Origin: Patescibacteria group bacterium
GTDB taxonomy: Bacteria; Patescibacteriota; WWE3; UBA101185; UBA10185
Length of the DNA stretch: 5,283 nt
Direction: 5' to 3'
NCBI GenBank assembly: GCA_018818485.1
Contig: JAHIRX010000013.1
Coordinates: forward strand, 1 to 5,283
A model generated the notes under the pieces. It searched no databases, was not told the origin of the DNA, and saw nothing but the letters and a program-made list of their open reading frames with translations. Below, piece by piece: positions 1-4,959 of this stretch. Position numbers and translations under genes: made by a program. The first letter of the stretch is position 1. Every line of letters starts with the position of its first letter.

Positions 1-107
1 CTAAACTTATGAAAGACCTAGGTTACGGAAAAGGATATAAGAAATATACAAAAGAGAGCTTACTTCCAGATGATATAAAAGGCAAAGAATACTTTAGTAG
101 TAGCTAG
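1..107 (+). CDS. rarA: Replication-associated recombination protein A (RarA/MgsA), C-terminal end only
   Basis: Partial gene entering from the left edge; the reading frame begins at base 3 and gives 34 residues before a TAG stop at 105-107. The peptide starts KLMKDLGYGKGYK and continues LLPDDIKGKEYF. This matches the extreme C-terminus of the RarA/MgsA AAA+ ATPase family, which typically ends with a K-L-M-K-D-L-G-Y-G-x-G-Y motif followed by a 'YLP..LKG..YY'-like segment. RarA is a clamp-loader-like ATPase that acts at stalled replication forks. The ATPase core, normally about 400 residues upstream, lies outside the window, so activity cannot be judged. The stretch between GYK and LLP is shorter than in the E. 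coli type as I recall it. The next gene starts 21 bp downstream with its own putative promoter, so co-transcription is not required. Confidence 0.8.
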   Translation, partial: KLMKDLGYGKGYKKYTKESLLPDDIKGKEYFSSS

Positions 108-115
108 TATTAAGG

Positions 116-121
116 TATACT
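116..121 (+). promoter_or_regulatory. -10 element (TATACT) of the GGDEF gene, probably leaderless
   Basis: TATACT differs from the sigma-70 consensus TATAAT at one position. It ends 7 nt before the ATG at 129, so transcription would begin at or just before the A of the start codon. No good -35 box lies about 17 bp upstream (TTTAGT at 93-98 is a poor match). Prediction from sequence only. Confidence 0.55.
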
Positions 122-128
122 TTTTAAG

Positions 129-833
129 ATGAAAGATTCATATACAAAGTCTTTAGAAGAAGAAATTAGAATATTAAGATCCCAAATGGCCTTTGATAGT
201 AATACTGGGCTTTATAATTTAAGAAACAATCAAGGAAAAATGATTTTAGAAAGCAGATTAGATTTTACAGCAAGGTTTAGTAATCCTCCTGAAGTCACTT
301 TTTTATTTATGGACTTTGACGGACTTCATCCTGCAAATAAGCTATATGGGTCGGAGAATGCGGATGTACTTCTTTTGAAATTTGCAGATGCTTTAAGAAA
401 TAGCTCAAGATCGTCTGACTTTGTATTTAGAGAAGGAAGTTCAGGAGATGAGTATGGAATTGTATTCTTTGATTACTCTGTTAATAACATAGAAAAAAAG
501 TTGCATGAGATAGATAAAAATTTCATTAAGTATCTTGAGGAGCTAGAAGATAAGCCTGAGTTTAGTTCTGCAACAGAAAAACCTAAAGATATTGTTAGTT
601 TTAGTGCCGGAGCTTTAAAAATATCTGTTTTTGAAAAGAAAGACAACAGTGAAAGGAAATATTTTGAATATGAACCCATATTTGGAGAAACAGGGGTCAG
701 AGAAAGAGCAGAAAATATGTGTAATGAGTGTAAAAAAGCAGGTAGGAATAGATTTATGAGTGATACTACACCAGAACCTACTATTATTAGAAAAGACTTT
801 ACTCCTCCCGAAAGGACTCAGTTTGATAACTAG
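129..833 (+). CDS. Stand-alone GGDEF-like (putative diguanylate cyclase) protein with SGDEY signature
   Basis: A 234-residue soluble protein with no signal peptide or membrane segment. A short charged helix, likely a coiled coil (residues 8-22), leads into a GGDEF-type domain (about 23-211). Visible family landmarks are TGLYNLR (26-32), the metal-site D-x-D (D62, D64), the guanine-contact equivalents N70 and D79, an RxxD motif (RSSD, 94-97) where the product-inhibition I-site lies, the signature SGDEY (105-109) for GGDEF, the later strand FSAGALKIS (158-166), and the closing helix with KKAGRNRF (202-209). The tail 210-234 is polar and proline-containing, probably disordered. Active enzymes of the family condense two GTP to c-di-GMP. 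The acidic D107 and E108 are kept, so catalysis is possible. However, Gly1 and Phe5 of the signature are changed, and two extra residues appear to sit just before it. There is no fused sensor domain. The start is fixed: an in-frame TAA lies at 111-113 and no other start codon falls between. There is no Shine-Dalgarno sequence. The alternative is a degenerate regulatory GGDEF protein without activity. Confidence 0.8.
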   Translation: MKDSYTKSLEEEIRILRSQMAFDSNTGLYNLRNNQGKMILESRLDFTARFSNPPEVTFLFMDFDGLHPANKLYGSENADVLLLKFADALRNSSRSSDFVFREGSSGDEYGIVFFDYSVNNIEKKLHEIDKNFIKYLEELEDKPEFSSATEKPKDIVSFSAGALKISVFEKKDNSERKYFEYEPIFGETGVRERAENMCNECKKAGRNRFMSDTTPEPTIIRKDFTPPERTQFDN

Positions 834-853
834 CTTTAGTCTTCCCCATAATT

Positions 854-859
854 TATAAT
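854..859 (+). promoter_or_regulatory. -10 element (TATAAT) of the tRNA-Gly/tRNA-Phe unit
   Basis: A perfect TATAAT ends 11 nt before the mature 5' end of tRNA-Gly, predicting a leader of about 3-5 nt that RNase P would remove. No convincing -35 box is seen at normal spacing. Confidence 0.6.
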
Positions 860-870
860 AAGGACTATCT

Positions 871-946
<76 letters not shown>

Positions 947-955
947 AGAAAGTAT

Positions 956-1031
956 GGGGCGGTAGCCAAGTTGGTCACGGCACCGGTCTGAAAAACCGGC
1001 GATGTGGGTTCGATTCCCACCCTCCCCACCA
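956..1031 (+). tRNA. tRNA-Phe (anticodon GAA) with an acceptor-stem mismatch
   Basis: A 76-nt cloverleaf with encoded CCA and discriminator A. The anticodon stem CCGGT/ACCGG encloses the loop CTGAAAA, giving anticodon GAA. The T-arm is GTGGG-TTCGATT-CCCAC. The acceptor strands GGGGCGG and CCTCCCC pair at six of seven positions, with a C-U mismatch at position 5:68. The D-stem has three Watson-Crick pairs (GCC/GGC) and a potential A-C fourth pair. It lies 9 nt after tRNA-Gly without an obvious promoter of its own, so it is probably co-transcribed. Confidence 0.93.
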
Positions 1032-1098
1032 AATTTTATTTCCTGTAATAACAACTAAAACAGGTACTAATTTTAGATAGTGGGTGGTACAGTCGGAC

Positions 1099-1107
1099 TG
1101 GTATAAT
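1099..1107 (+). promoter_or_regulatory. Extended -10 promoter (TGg-TATAAT) of the NUDIX gene
   Basis: TG at 1099-1100, one spacer base, then a perfect TATAAT at 1102-1107. The hexamer ends 6 nt before the ATG at 1114, so the predicted transcript begins at or beside the start codon. This supports choosing 1114 as the start rather than the in-frame GTG at 1084, which lies upstream of the promoter. Confidence 0.65.
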
Positions 1108-1113
1108 CAGATT

Positions 1114-1563
1114 ATGAATACCACTATAGAAACTGTAGGTGTTGTTGCTTTTGATAAAACACTTGAAAAAGTATTATTAGTAAAACACTTGGCTAAAGCA
1201 GAACACGAAAGTGATAAGTATGGGATACCTGCTGGTAGATTAGAAAGTAACCAAACTCTAGCTGAAAATGCCATAAGAGAATTGAAGGAGGAAACTGGAC
1301 TTATTTCTGAGAATAATGCGCTCGAGAAGTTACCTTTTGAATATGAGGCAGATATACCCAGAAAAGACGGTTTTACTAAACACTTTAGGTTAGAAACATT
1401 CCTATGCAAAGGTTTTTCGGGTGATTTAGTAGGAGATGATGAAAACGAGCCTGTCTGGACTAGCTTAGAACAATTAAATTCACTTGATTTACTTCCTAAT
1501 GTGCGCAAAATTGTTCAAGATGCTCTAGATTATATTGAAAAAAGTTCGCAACTTCGTTCATAG
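1114..1563 (+). CDS. NUDIX hydrolase
   Basis: A 149-residue single-domain cytoplasmic protein. The NUDIX box spans residues 41-63 (G41 to L63) and contains the catalytic R55-E56-L-K-E59-E60-T-G62 part, which binds divalent metal. The family hydrolyses nucleoside diphosphates linked to another moiety (for example oxidised dNTPs, ADP-ribose or nucleotide sugars). The sequence does not reveal the substrate. Position 7 of the box, usually Glu, is Gln (Q47); it is not one of the main metal-binding residues, so activity is still expected. The N-terminal strand TVGVVAFD (7-14) and the C-terminal W115 with LLPNVRKIVQDAL (126-138) are typical of the fold. The ATG at 1114 is preferred to the GTG at 1084 because the alignable domain begins right after it and a strong -10 box lies between the two. 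There is no Shine-Dalgarno sequence. The VTT membrane-protein gene follows after 18 bp on the same strand. Confidence 0.92.
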   Translation: MNTTIETVGVVAFDKTLEKVLLVKHLAKAEHESDKYGIPAGRLESNQTLAENAIRELKEETGLISENNALEKLPFEYEADIPRKDGFTKHFRLETFLCKGFSGDLVGDDENEPVWTSLEQLNSLDLLPNVRKIVQDALDYIEKSSQLRS

Positions 1564-1568
1564 TACAC

Positions 1569-1574
1569 TATCAT
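1569..1574 (+). promoter_or_regulatory. Possible -10 element (TATCAT) of the VTT membrane-protein gene
   Basis: TATCAT ends 7 nt before the ATG at 1582, the same geometry as at the other protein genes here, but it is a weaker match to consensus. An overlapping CATAAT (1572-1577) is an alternative. Read-through from the NUDIX gene 18 bp upstream is also possible, so an independent promoter is uncertain. Confidence 0.35.
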
Positions 1575-1581
1575 AATATTT

Positions 1582-2124
1582 ATGACTCAAGATAAAAATA
1601 TCCGATTAAGAGTAGTGAAAATTATATTTATCTTTACGATTTTAGTTTTTAGTTTATTACTCTATGTCTTTAGAAAAAACCTAGGTGATATAAAAGTCTA
1701 TGGGTACCCAGGGGTATTTTTAGTATCACTTATTTCTAATTCCACAGTCTTTTTTCCTGTACCTGGTATTGCTGCTGTAACTGCTGCTGGAGCTTTCTTA
1801 AACCCAGTGTATCTTGCATTATTTGCAGGTCTTGGAGGAGCCTTGGGAGAAGTTACAGGTTACATGATAGGTTTTAGTGGTACAGCATTTGTTGAAAAGA
1901 AAGAAACATACAAAAAATATGAAAACTACATTCAAAAGTATGGTTTTTTACCAATAATTTTTCTTTCTACTATCCCTAATCCACTGTTTGATATTGCGGG
2001 AATAACTGCGGGAGTGCTTAAGATACCTTTATGGAAGTTTATACTTGCTGCATGGATTGGAATAACGATAAAAATGTTTTTATTTGCTTTTCTTGGTCTG
2101 AAAATTACTGAGTTAGTGCTCTAA
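1582..2124 (+). CDS. VTT-domain (DedA/SNARE-associated-like) integral membrane protein
   Basis: A 180-residue polytopic membrane protein. Hydrophobic segments lie near residues 11-30, 44-62, 66-98 (likely the re-entrant part), 122-145 and 150-171. VTT/DedA landmarks include FFPVPG (57-62), the glycine-rich GALGEVTGYMIG (86-97) and PNPLFDIAGITAG (132-144), followed by a final helix. DedA-type proteins are thought to move or scramble lipids such as undecaprenyl phosphate or phosphatidylethanolamine, and they need the proton motive force. The role of this particular branch is unknown. The arginine usual in the second half-motif of classical DedA proteins is not seen at 128-140, which places it closer to the YdjX/TMEM64-like side of the family. 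The start is fixed: the in-frame TAG at 1561 is followed by no ATG, GTG or TTG before 1582. It ends 11 bp from the convergent DUF2207 gene. Confidence 0.85.
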   Translation: MTQDKNIRLRVVKIIFIFTILVFSLLLYVFRKNLGDIKVYGYPGVFLVSLISNSTVFFPVPGIAAVTAAGAFLNPVYLALFAGLGGALGEVTGYMIGFSGTAFVEKKETYKKYENYIQKYGFLPIIFLSTIPNPLFDIAGITAGVLKIPLWKFILAAWIGITIKMFLFAFLGLKITELVL

Positions 2125-2135
2125 TACAAATTTGG

Positions 2136-3833
2136 TTACCAACTACCTCCTCCACCACCGCCCCCTCCGCCTCCTGAGAAGCCGCCACCACCAGAAAACC
2201 CACTACTAAATCCTGACGAGCTAGTTGTACTGGTAGGTCCAGTTGCTGTTCTTACAGAACTTCCAAAACTTCTACTAAAAGCTGTGTACATGGCTGCATT
2301 ACTAAGATCTCCTTCATACCAATCAGAAGGTTTAAACTTAAGATCAGAAAATCTCTTTGCCCAAACATCCTCAACCCCAAATACTGTTGCGTATGGAAGA
2401 AGCTTTTCAAAAAACATTTGATTCTTAGCTTGAAAATCAAGTTGTTCATCCTGAGACTTAAGAAAGTTTAATAGAGATTTAGCCTCAGAATACTTTTCTA
2501 TCCCAGTATCTGTTCTTTTTGCTGATTTACGACCTAAAGCAAGTGCAGTAAATATAAGAAAGGGATTTGGAATAAAAAATCCAGCAACTCCTAAGAGGAT
2601 ATTATTTGCGTCAACACTAGAAGGTTTTTTCTCAAACATCATCATGTCCATTACCTTTTCCTCAAGCTGCTTTTGAAATTCTTTAATTTTTGTATGGAAA
2701 CTTGCACTATTCTTTAATTTCTTAAGATCGGCTTCTTTACTATCTCCAAAAATACCTTCTAATAGGGTTACTTCATACTTTTCAATGTTTCCTCCCGTCT
2801 TAAATTCCTTTAGTTTTTCAAACTTGAACTTATTCTTCTTCTCCTGAATAATTTTTAAGTAACCTCGCTGTGCCAAATCAATTAACGTAGCAGTTACCTC
2901 TTTATGATCAGTAATTTTATCTAAAACAAGACCGGTTTCAGCTGGTGTAAACTTTTTACGAGCAAATTCTGGTGGTTGAAACCATGCTGCAACAATTCTT
3001 TGTTTTTGTTTTGTGTTTTTTCTGTCTTTATTCCAGTTTTGAAATACTTTAAGAGGCACAAAAATATACCAGAAAAGACCAAAGATGACCACTAAAATCA
3101 TAAATATTATTTCAAGAAAGCCTGATGTATCTCTTTTTGCTTTTAGTTCAGAAACGTATCCTTTAGGAAAAGAGACTGCAATACTTAAATTTTCCCCAGA
3201 TGAAAAAGCTCTACTAGAAACAGCTCTAGCATCGTTGTCACCAATGTAAGTGGAACAAGTTTTATATGAACTCCCGTAAGACCCCTCGTAACACACTACC
3301 TGTATCTTATTAGAAGGTATACTACCGGGGAGCGTTACATCTCCTTCAACCTTTTTGATAGGAACGGGCCATTCTGTACCGTTTATATTCCAATAAAACT
3401 CATCATGATCAGAAAAATATGTAAAAGCACCAGATACTTCATAATTAATAATATATGTGTGTATTCCCGTAATGGTTTTATCTGGATTTCCAATTTTTAA
3501 TCGAATATAGTCTCCCTTTTTAGATTCATCGTATTGATAAGAGTTACCATTTTCATCTGTAACACTTAAGACTGTTGTAGATAAGACATATTTCTTACCT
3601 TCCTGGTTCTCTCTTTTATAATCAAGATACCTATAAATACCATGTTTGTTAGGTAAATCCTGGAAGTTATATTGAATAGTTTCTTTTACTTCAATGGTTC
3701 CATCAGTATTAACCTCGATTTCAGAGTAAAAACTTTCTATTTGCTCATCTGCAGCATAACTAAAGGAAATAGATAAAGTAGCAAGAACACCAGTAAGAAA
3801 TAAAGATATTAATAGTTTTGCCCTTTTAGTCAT
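2136..3833 (-). CDS. DUF2207 membrane protein with glycine-rich C-terminus
   Basis: A 565-residue exported membrane protein. Residues 1-27 form a signal peptide (basic start, hydrophobic core, SYA before ADEQ). An extracytoplasmic beta-rich DUF2207 domain follows (about 30-230), with NFQDLPNKHGIYRYL (56-70) and DEFYWNINGTEWPVPI (144-159). A membrane helix lies at about 238-261. A winged-helix-like cytoplasmic segment spans about 286-330 (PPEF, FTPAETGLVLD, LIDLAQRGYLKI). A second hydrophobic stretch lies at 411-433, then LLPYATVFGVEDVWAKRF (478-495). The end is an S/G-rich low-complexity tail (538-565) with ten consecutive glycines before a final SW, typical of the family. The biochemical role of DUF2207 is not established. 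The start is certain: an in-frame TAA abuts the ATG. The ATG is only 8 nt from the encoded CCA of tRNA-Leu(GAG), with no -10 box or Shine-Dalgarno sequence between, so expression probably depends on the tRNA transcript. Confidence 0.93.
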   Translation of the reverse strand: MTKRAKLLISLFLTGVLATLSISFSYAADEQIESFYSEIEVNTDGTIEVKETIQYNFQDLPNKHGIYRYLDYKRENQEGKKYVLSTTVLSVTDENGNSYQYDESKKGDYIRLKIGNPDKTITGIHTYIINYEVSGAFTYFSDHDEFYWNINGTEWPVPIKKVEGDVTLPGSIPSNKIQVVCYEGSYGSSYKTCSTYIGDNDARAVSSRAFSSGENLSIAVSFPKGYVSELKAKRDTSGFLEIIFMILVVIFGLFWYIFVPLKVFQNWNKDRKNTKQKQRIVAAWFQPPEFARKKFTPAETGLVLDKITDHKEVTATLIDLAQRGYLKIIQEKKNKFKFEKLKEFKTGGNIEKYEVTLLEGIFGDSKEADLKKLKNSASFHTKIKEFQKQLEEKVMDMMMFEKKPSSVDANNILLGVAGFFIPNPFLIFTALALGRKSAKRTDTGIEKYSEAKSLLNFLKSQDEQLDFQAKNQMFFEKLLPYATVFGVEDVWAKRFSDLKFKPSDWYEGDLSNAAMYTAFSRSFGSSVRTATGPTSTTSSSGFSSGFSGGGGFSGGGGGGGGGGSW

Positions 3834-3841
3834 TTATCTTT

Positions 3842-3930
3842 TGGTGGGCGAGACAGGACTTGAACCTGCACAGGATTTAACTCCCACAACGACCTCAACG
3901 TTGCGCGTATACCAATTCCGCCACTCGCCC
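3842..3930 (-). tRNA. tRNA-Leu (anticodon GAG)
   Basis: An 89-nt class II tRNA with a long variable arm and encoded CCA. The acceptor stem GGGCGAG pairs perfectly with CTCGCCC, discriminator A. The anticodon stem CAACG/CGTTG encloses the loop TTGAGGT, giving anticodon GAG (reads CUC/CUU). The T-arm is GCAGG-TTCAAGT-CCTGT. The DUF2207 start codon lies 8 nt beyond the CCA, an unusually close link that probably makes this tRNA the 5' part of a shared transcript. Confidence 0.96.
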
Positions 3931-3941
3931 AGATGCATCAA

Positions 3942-3950
3942 ATTATACCA
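3942..3950 (-). promoter_or_regulatory. Extended -10 promoter (TGg-TATAAT) of tRNA-Leu(GAG), possibly also of DUF2207
   Basis: On the minus strand, TGG precedes a perfect TATAAT (3947 down to 3942) that ends 11 nt before the tRNA 5' end. A run of seven T residues lies immediately upstream, between this element and the tRNA-Leu(CAG) 3' end. It is the nearest promoter-like element upstream of DUF2207. Confidence 0.6.
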
Positions 3951-3960
3951 AAAAAAGTAC

Positions 3961-4045
3961 TGGTGCCGGAGATGGGACTTGAACCCATACCCACAAAGTG
4001 GACTACCTTCTGAAGATAGCGTGTCTACCATTCCACCACCCCGGC
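3961..4045 (-). tRNA. tRNA-Leu (anticodon CAG)
   Basis: An 85-nt class II tRNA with encoded CCA. The acceptor GCCGGGG pairs with CTCCGGC, including one G-U. The anticodon stem CTATC/GGTAG encloses the loop TTCAGAA, giving anticodon CAG (reads CUG). The T-arm is ATGGG-TTCAAGT-CCCAT. It lies 30 nt upstream of tRNA-Leu(GAG) on the same strand; the T-rich spacer (GTAC then T7) may attenuate read-through between the two. Confidence 0.96.
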
Positions 4046-4055
4046 AACTATCGTT

Positions 4056-4061
4056 ATTCTA
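4056..4061 (-). promoter_or_regulatory. -10 element (TAGAAT) of tRNA-Leu(CAG)
   Basis: On the minus strand TAGAAT ends 10 nt before the tRNA 5' end. It lies in the 35-bp gap after the HAD phosphatase stop codon. It has one mismatch to consensus and no clear -35 box. Confidence 0.5.
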
Positions 4062-4080
4062 TCTCAGAAAAGGTAAAAAA

Positions 4081-4704
4081 TCAGCCAATTAGGGTTAAAA
4101 TGTCTTGAGGACGTCTTAAAATGTAGTCCGGTTTTGCCTCACTAAGTACATTTTCAACGTTATAGCCCCAAGTAACAGATGCTACTTTTACTCCAGCGTC
4201 TCTTGCAGCCTTAATATCTCGAGTTTCATCTCCAATATATATAACTTCATCATTTTTTATACCTAACTTACGAACTATTCTTTTAATCTTCCTACCTTTT
4301 CCAAATACAAAACGACATTGTTTAATAAAATCAAAGTACTCAATCTGATCATCTTTAATGAACTTATTAACCATACCTACTGTATTTGATGTAACTATAC
4401 CTAGAATAATTTCCTTATCTTTAAGTGTTTTAAGTACTTCAGGAAGACCATCAAATGTCACTAATCCCTCAATATTCTTATTTAGTCTATTTAAAAACTT
4501 AAATGTATAAATAAAGAGTTTAAATTTAGATATTCCTAGGCTTTTATAAAAATCTTCGGAGCTCATTCCTCTAAACTTCTCAATATCAATTTTATCTTCC
4601 TCAAGAAGTTTTAACTCACGATTGAGCTCAATTGCAGTATTAACAGCAAAAGGAAGGGTATCTGCAATAGTTCCATCAAAATCAAAGATAAGGGCTTTAA
4701 TCAT
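4081..4704 (-). CDS. HAD-family hydrolase, phosphoglycolate-phosphatase-like
   Basis: A 207-residue cytoplasmic HAD-superfamily phosphatase. Motif I is DFDGTIADT (8-16), with nucleophile D8 and acid/base D10. Motif II is TSN (105-107). The motif III lysine is probably K136 in FGKGRK (134-139). Motif IV is GDETRD (158-163), with metal-binding acids D159 and D163. A helical cap lies between about 17 and 85, as in C1-cap phosphoglycolate phosphatase/beta-phosphoglucomutase-type enzymes. The VTWGYN segment (177-182) and PDYI (192-195) are common near the C-terminus of this subgroup. The substrate is likely a small phosphate ester but cannot be assigned. The start is fixed by an in-frame TAA two codons upstream. 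There is no Shine-Dalgarno sequence, and a TATAAT ends 6 nt before the ATG. The stop is TGA, consistent with the standard code. tRNA-Lys ends 23 nt upstream. Confidence 0.9.
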   Translation of the reverse strand: MIKALIFDFDGTIADTLPFAVNTAIELNRELKLLEEDKIDIEKFRGMSSEDFYKSLGISKFKLFIYTFKFLNRLNKNIEGLVTFDGLPEVLKTLKDKEIILGIVTSNTVGMVNKFIKDDQIEYFDFIKQCRFVFGKGRKIKRIVRKLGIKNDEVIYIGDETRDIKAARDAGVKVASVTWGYNVENVLSEAKPDYILRRPQDILTLIG

Positions 4705-4710
4705 GTTTTA

Positions 4711-4716
4711 ATTATA
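4711..4716 (-). promoter_or_regulatory. -10 element (TATAAT) of the HAD phosphatase gene, probably leaderless
   Basis: A perfect TATAAT on the minus strand ends 6 nt before the ATG at 4704. It sits inside the 23-nt gap between tRNA-Lys and the gene, so any -35 contacts would fall within the tRNA 3' half. The predicted transcript starts at or beside the start codon. Confidence 0.6.
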
Positions 4717-4727
4717 TCTTAAGTATA

Positions 4728-4802
4728 TGGTGAGGGCGGAGGGATTCGAACCCTCGACACCTCGGTTAAGAGCCGAGTGCTCTACCACTGAGCTACGCCC
4801 CC
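4728..4802 (-). tRNA. tRNA-Lys (anticodon CTT)
   Basis: A 75-nt cloverleaf with encoded CCA, discriminator A. The acceptor GGGGGCG pairs with CGCCCTC (G-U at 2:71). The D-stem is GCTC/GAGC. The anticodon stem CTCGG/CCGAG encloses the loop CTCTTAA, giving anticodon CTT (reads AAG). The T-arm is GAGGG-TTCGAAT-CCCTC. Confidence 0.96.
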
Positions 4803-4814
4803 AAATATTTGTAA

Positions 4815-4820
4815 ATTATA
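4815..4820 (-). promoter_or_regulatory. -10 element (TATAAT) of tRNA-Lys
   Basis: A perfect TATAAT on the minus strand ends 12 nt before the tRNA-Lys 5' end. It lies within the 29-bp spacer after tRNA-Arg. Separate initiation from tRNA-Arg is therefore plausible despite the short gap. Confidence 0.5.
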
Positions 4821-4831
4821 ATTTAAATCTC

Positions 4832-4908
4832 TGGCGCCCCCAGAGAGATTCGAACTCCCGACCCCTCGTTCCGAAGACGAGTGCTCTAATCCGCTGAGCT
4901 ATGGGGGC
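4832..4908 (-). tRNA. tRNA-Arg (anticodon TCG)
   Basis: A 77-nt cloverleaf with encoded CCA, discriminator G. The acceptor GCCCCCA pairs perfectly with TGGGGGC. The D-stem is GCTC/GAGC. The anticodon stem CTCGT/ACGAG encloses the loop CTTCGGA, giving anticodon TCG (reads CGA). The T-arm is GGGAG-TTCGAAT-CTCTC with one G-U closing pair. Confidence 0.96.
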
Positions 4909-4919
4909 TAATCCAATCG

Positions 4920-4930
4920 ATTATATTATA
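4920..4930 (-). promoter_or_regulatory. Two overlapping -10 elements (TATAATATAAT) of tRNA-Arg
   Basis: On the minus strand two TATAAT hexamers share one T. The proximal copy (4925 down to 4920) ends 11 nt before the tRNA 5' end, matching the spacing at the other tRNAs; the distal copy would give a leader 5 nt longer. The region also separates tRNA-Arg from the divergent DUF4430 gene. Confidence 0.55.
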
Positions 4931-4943
4931 CCTCAGTTCTAAA

Positions 4944-4952
4944 TGCTAAAAT
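4944..4952 (+). promoter_or_regulatory. Extended -10 promoter (TGc-TAAAAT) of the DUF4430 gene
   Basis: TGC followed by TAAAAT ends 7 nt before the ATG at 4960. The hexamer overlaps an alternative in-frame ATG at 4951, which argues for 4960 as the real start if transcription begins at the usual distance. Confidence 0.55.
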
Positions 4953-4959
4953 GATTAAT

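Noticed and set aside
473..679. Minus-strand reading frame inside the GGDEF gene
   Set aside because: Low-complexity Ser/Leu/Phe shadow of a well-supported coding frame on the other strand.
1042..1076. Possible terminator after tRNA-Phe (CCTGT...ACAGG, or CTAAAA...TTTTAG)
   Set aside because: Stems are only 5-6 bp with 10-13-nt loops and no T-run follows; not convincing as an intrinsic terminator.
1107..1508. Minus-strand reading frame of 133 residues inside the NUDIX gene
   Set aside because: It mirrors a gene with a clear NUDIX box and has no recognisable family features or start signal.
2132..2142. Small inverted repeat TTGG-TTA-CCAA between the convergent VTT and DUF2207 genes
   Set aside because: A 4-bp stem that overlaps the DUF2207 stop codon and final Trp codon; too weak to call a bidirectional terminator.
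2252..2449. Alternative minus-strand reading frame inside DUF2207
   Set aside because: Frame-shifted shadow; the DUF2207 frame carries the conserved motifs throughout.
3951..3957. T7 run (minus strand) after tRNA-Leu(CAG) as a terminator
   Set aside because: No dedicated GC hairpin precedes it apart from the tRNA itself; may attenuate read-through but cannot be called a terminator.
4081..4083. TGA at the HAD gene end as a recoded codon (code 25, as in Gracilibacteria)
   Set aside because: The HAD protein is complete at this point, the extension would be short and run through the tRNA-Leu(CAG) -10 box, and no gene in the window contains an internal TGA.
3834..4092. Open reading frames on both strands across the two tRNA-Leu genes
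   Set aside because: Same artefact ('GETGLEPAQ', 'RRWDLNPYP'); both tRNAs fold perfectly and explain the DNA.
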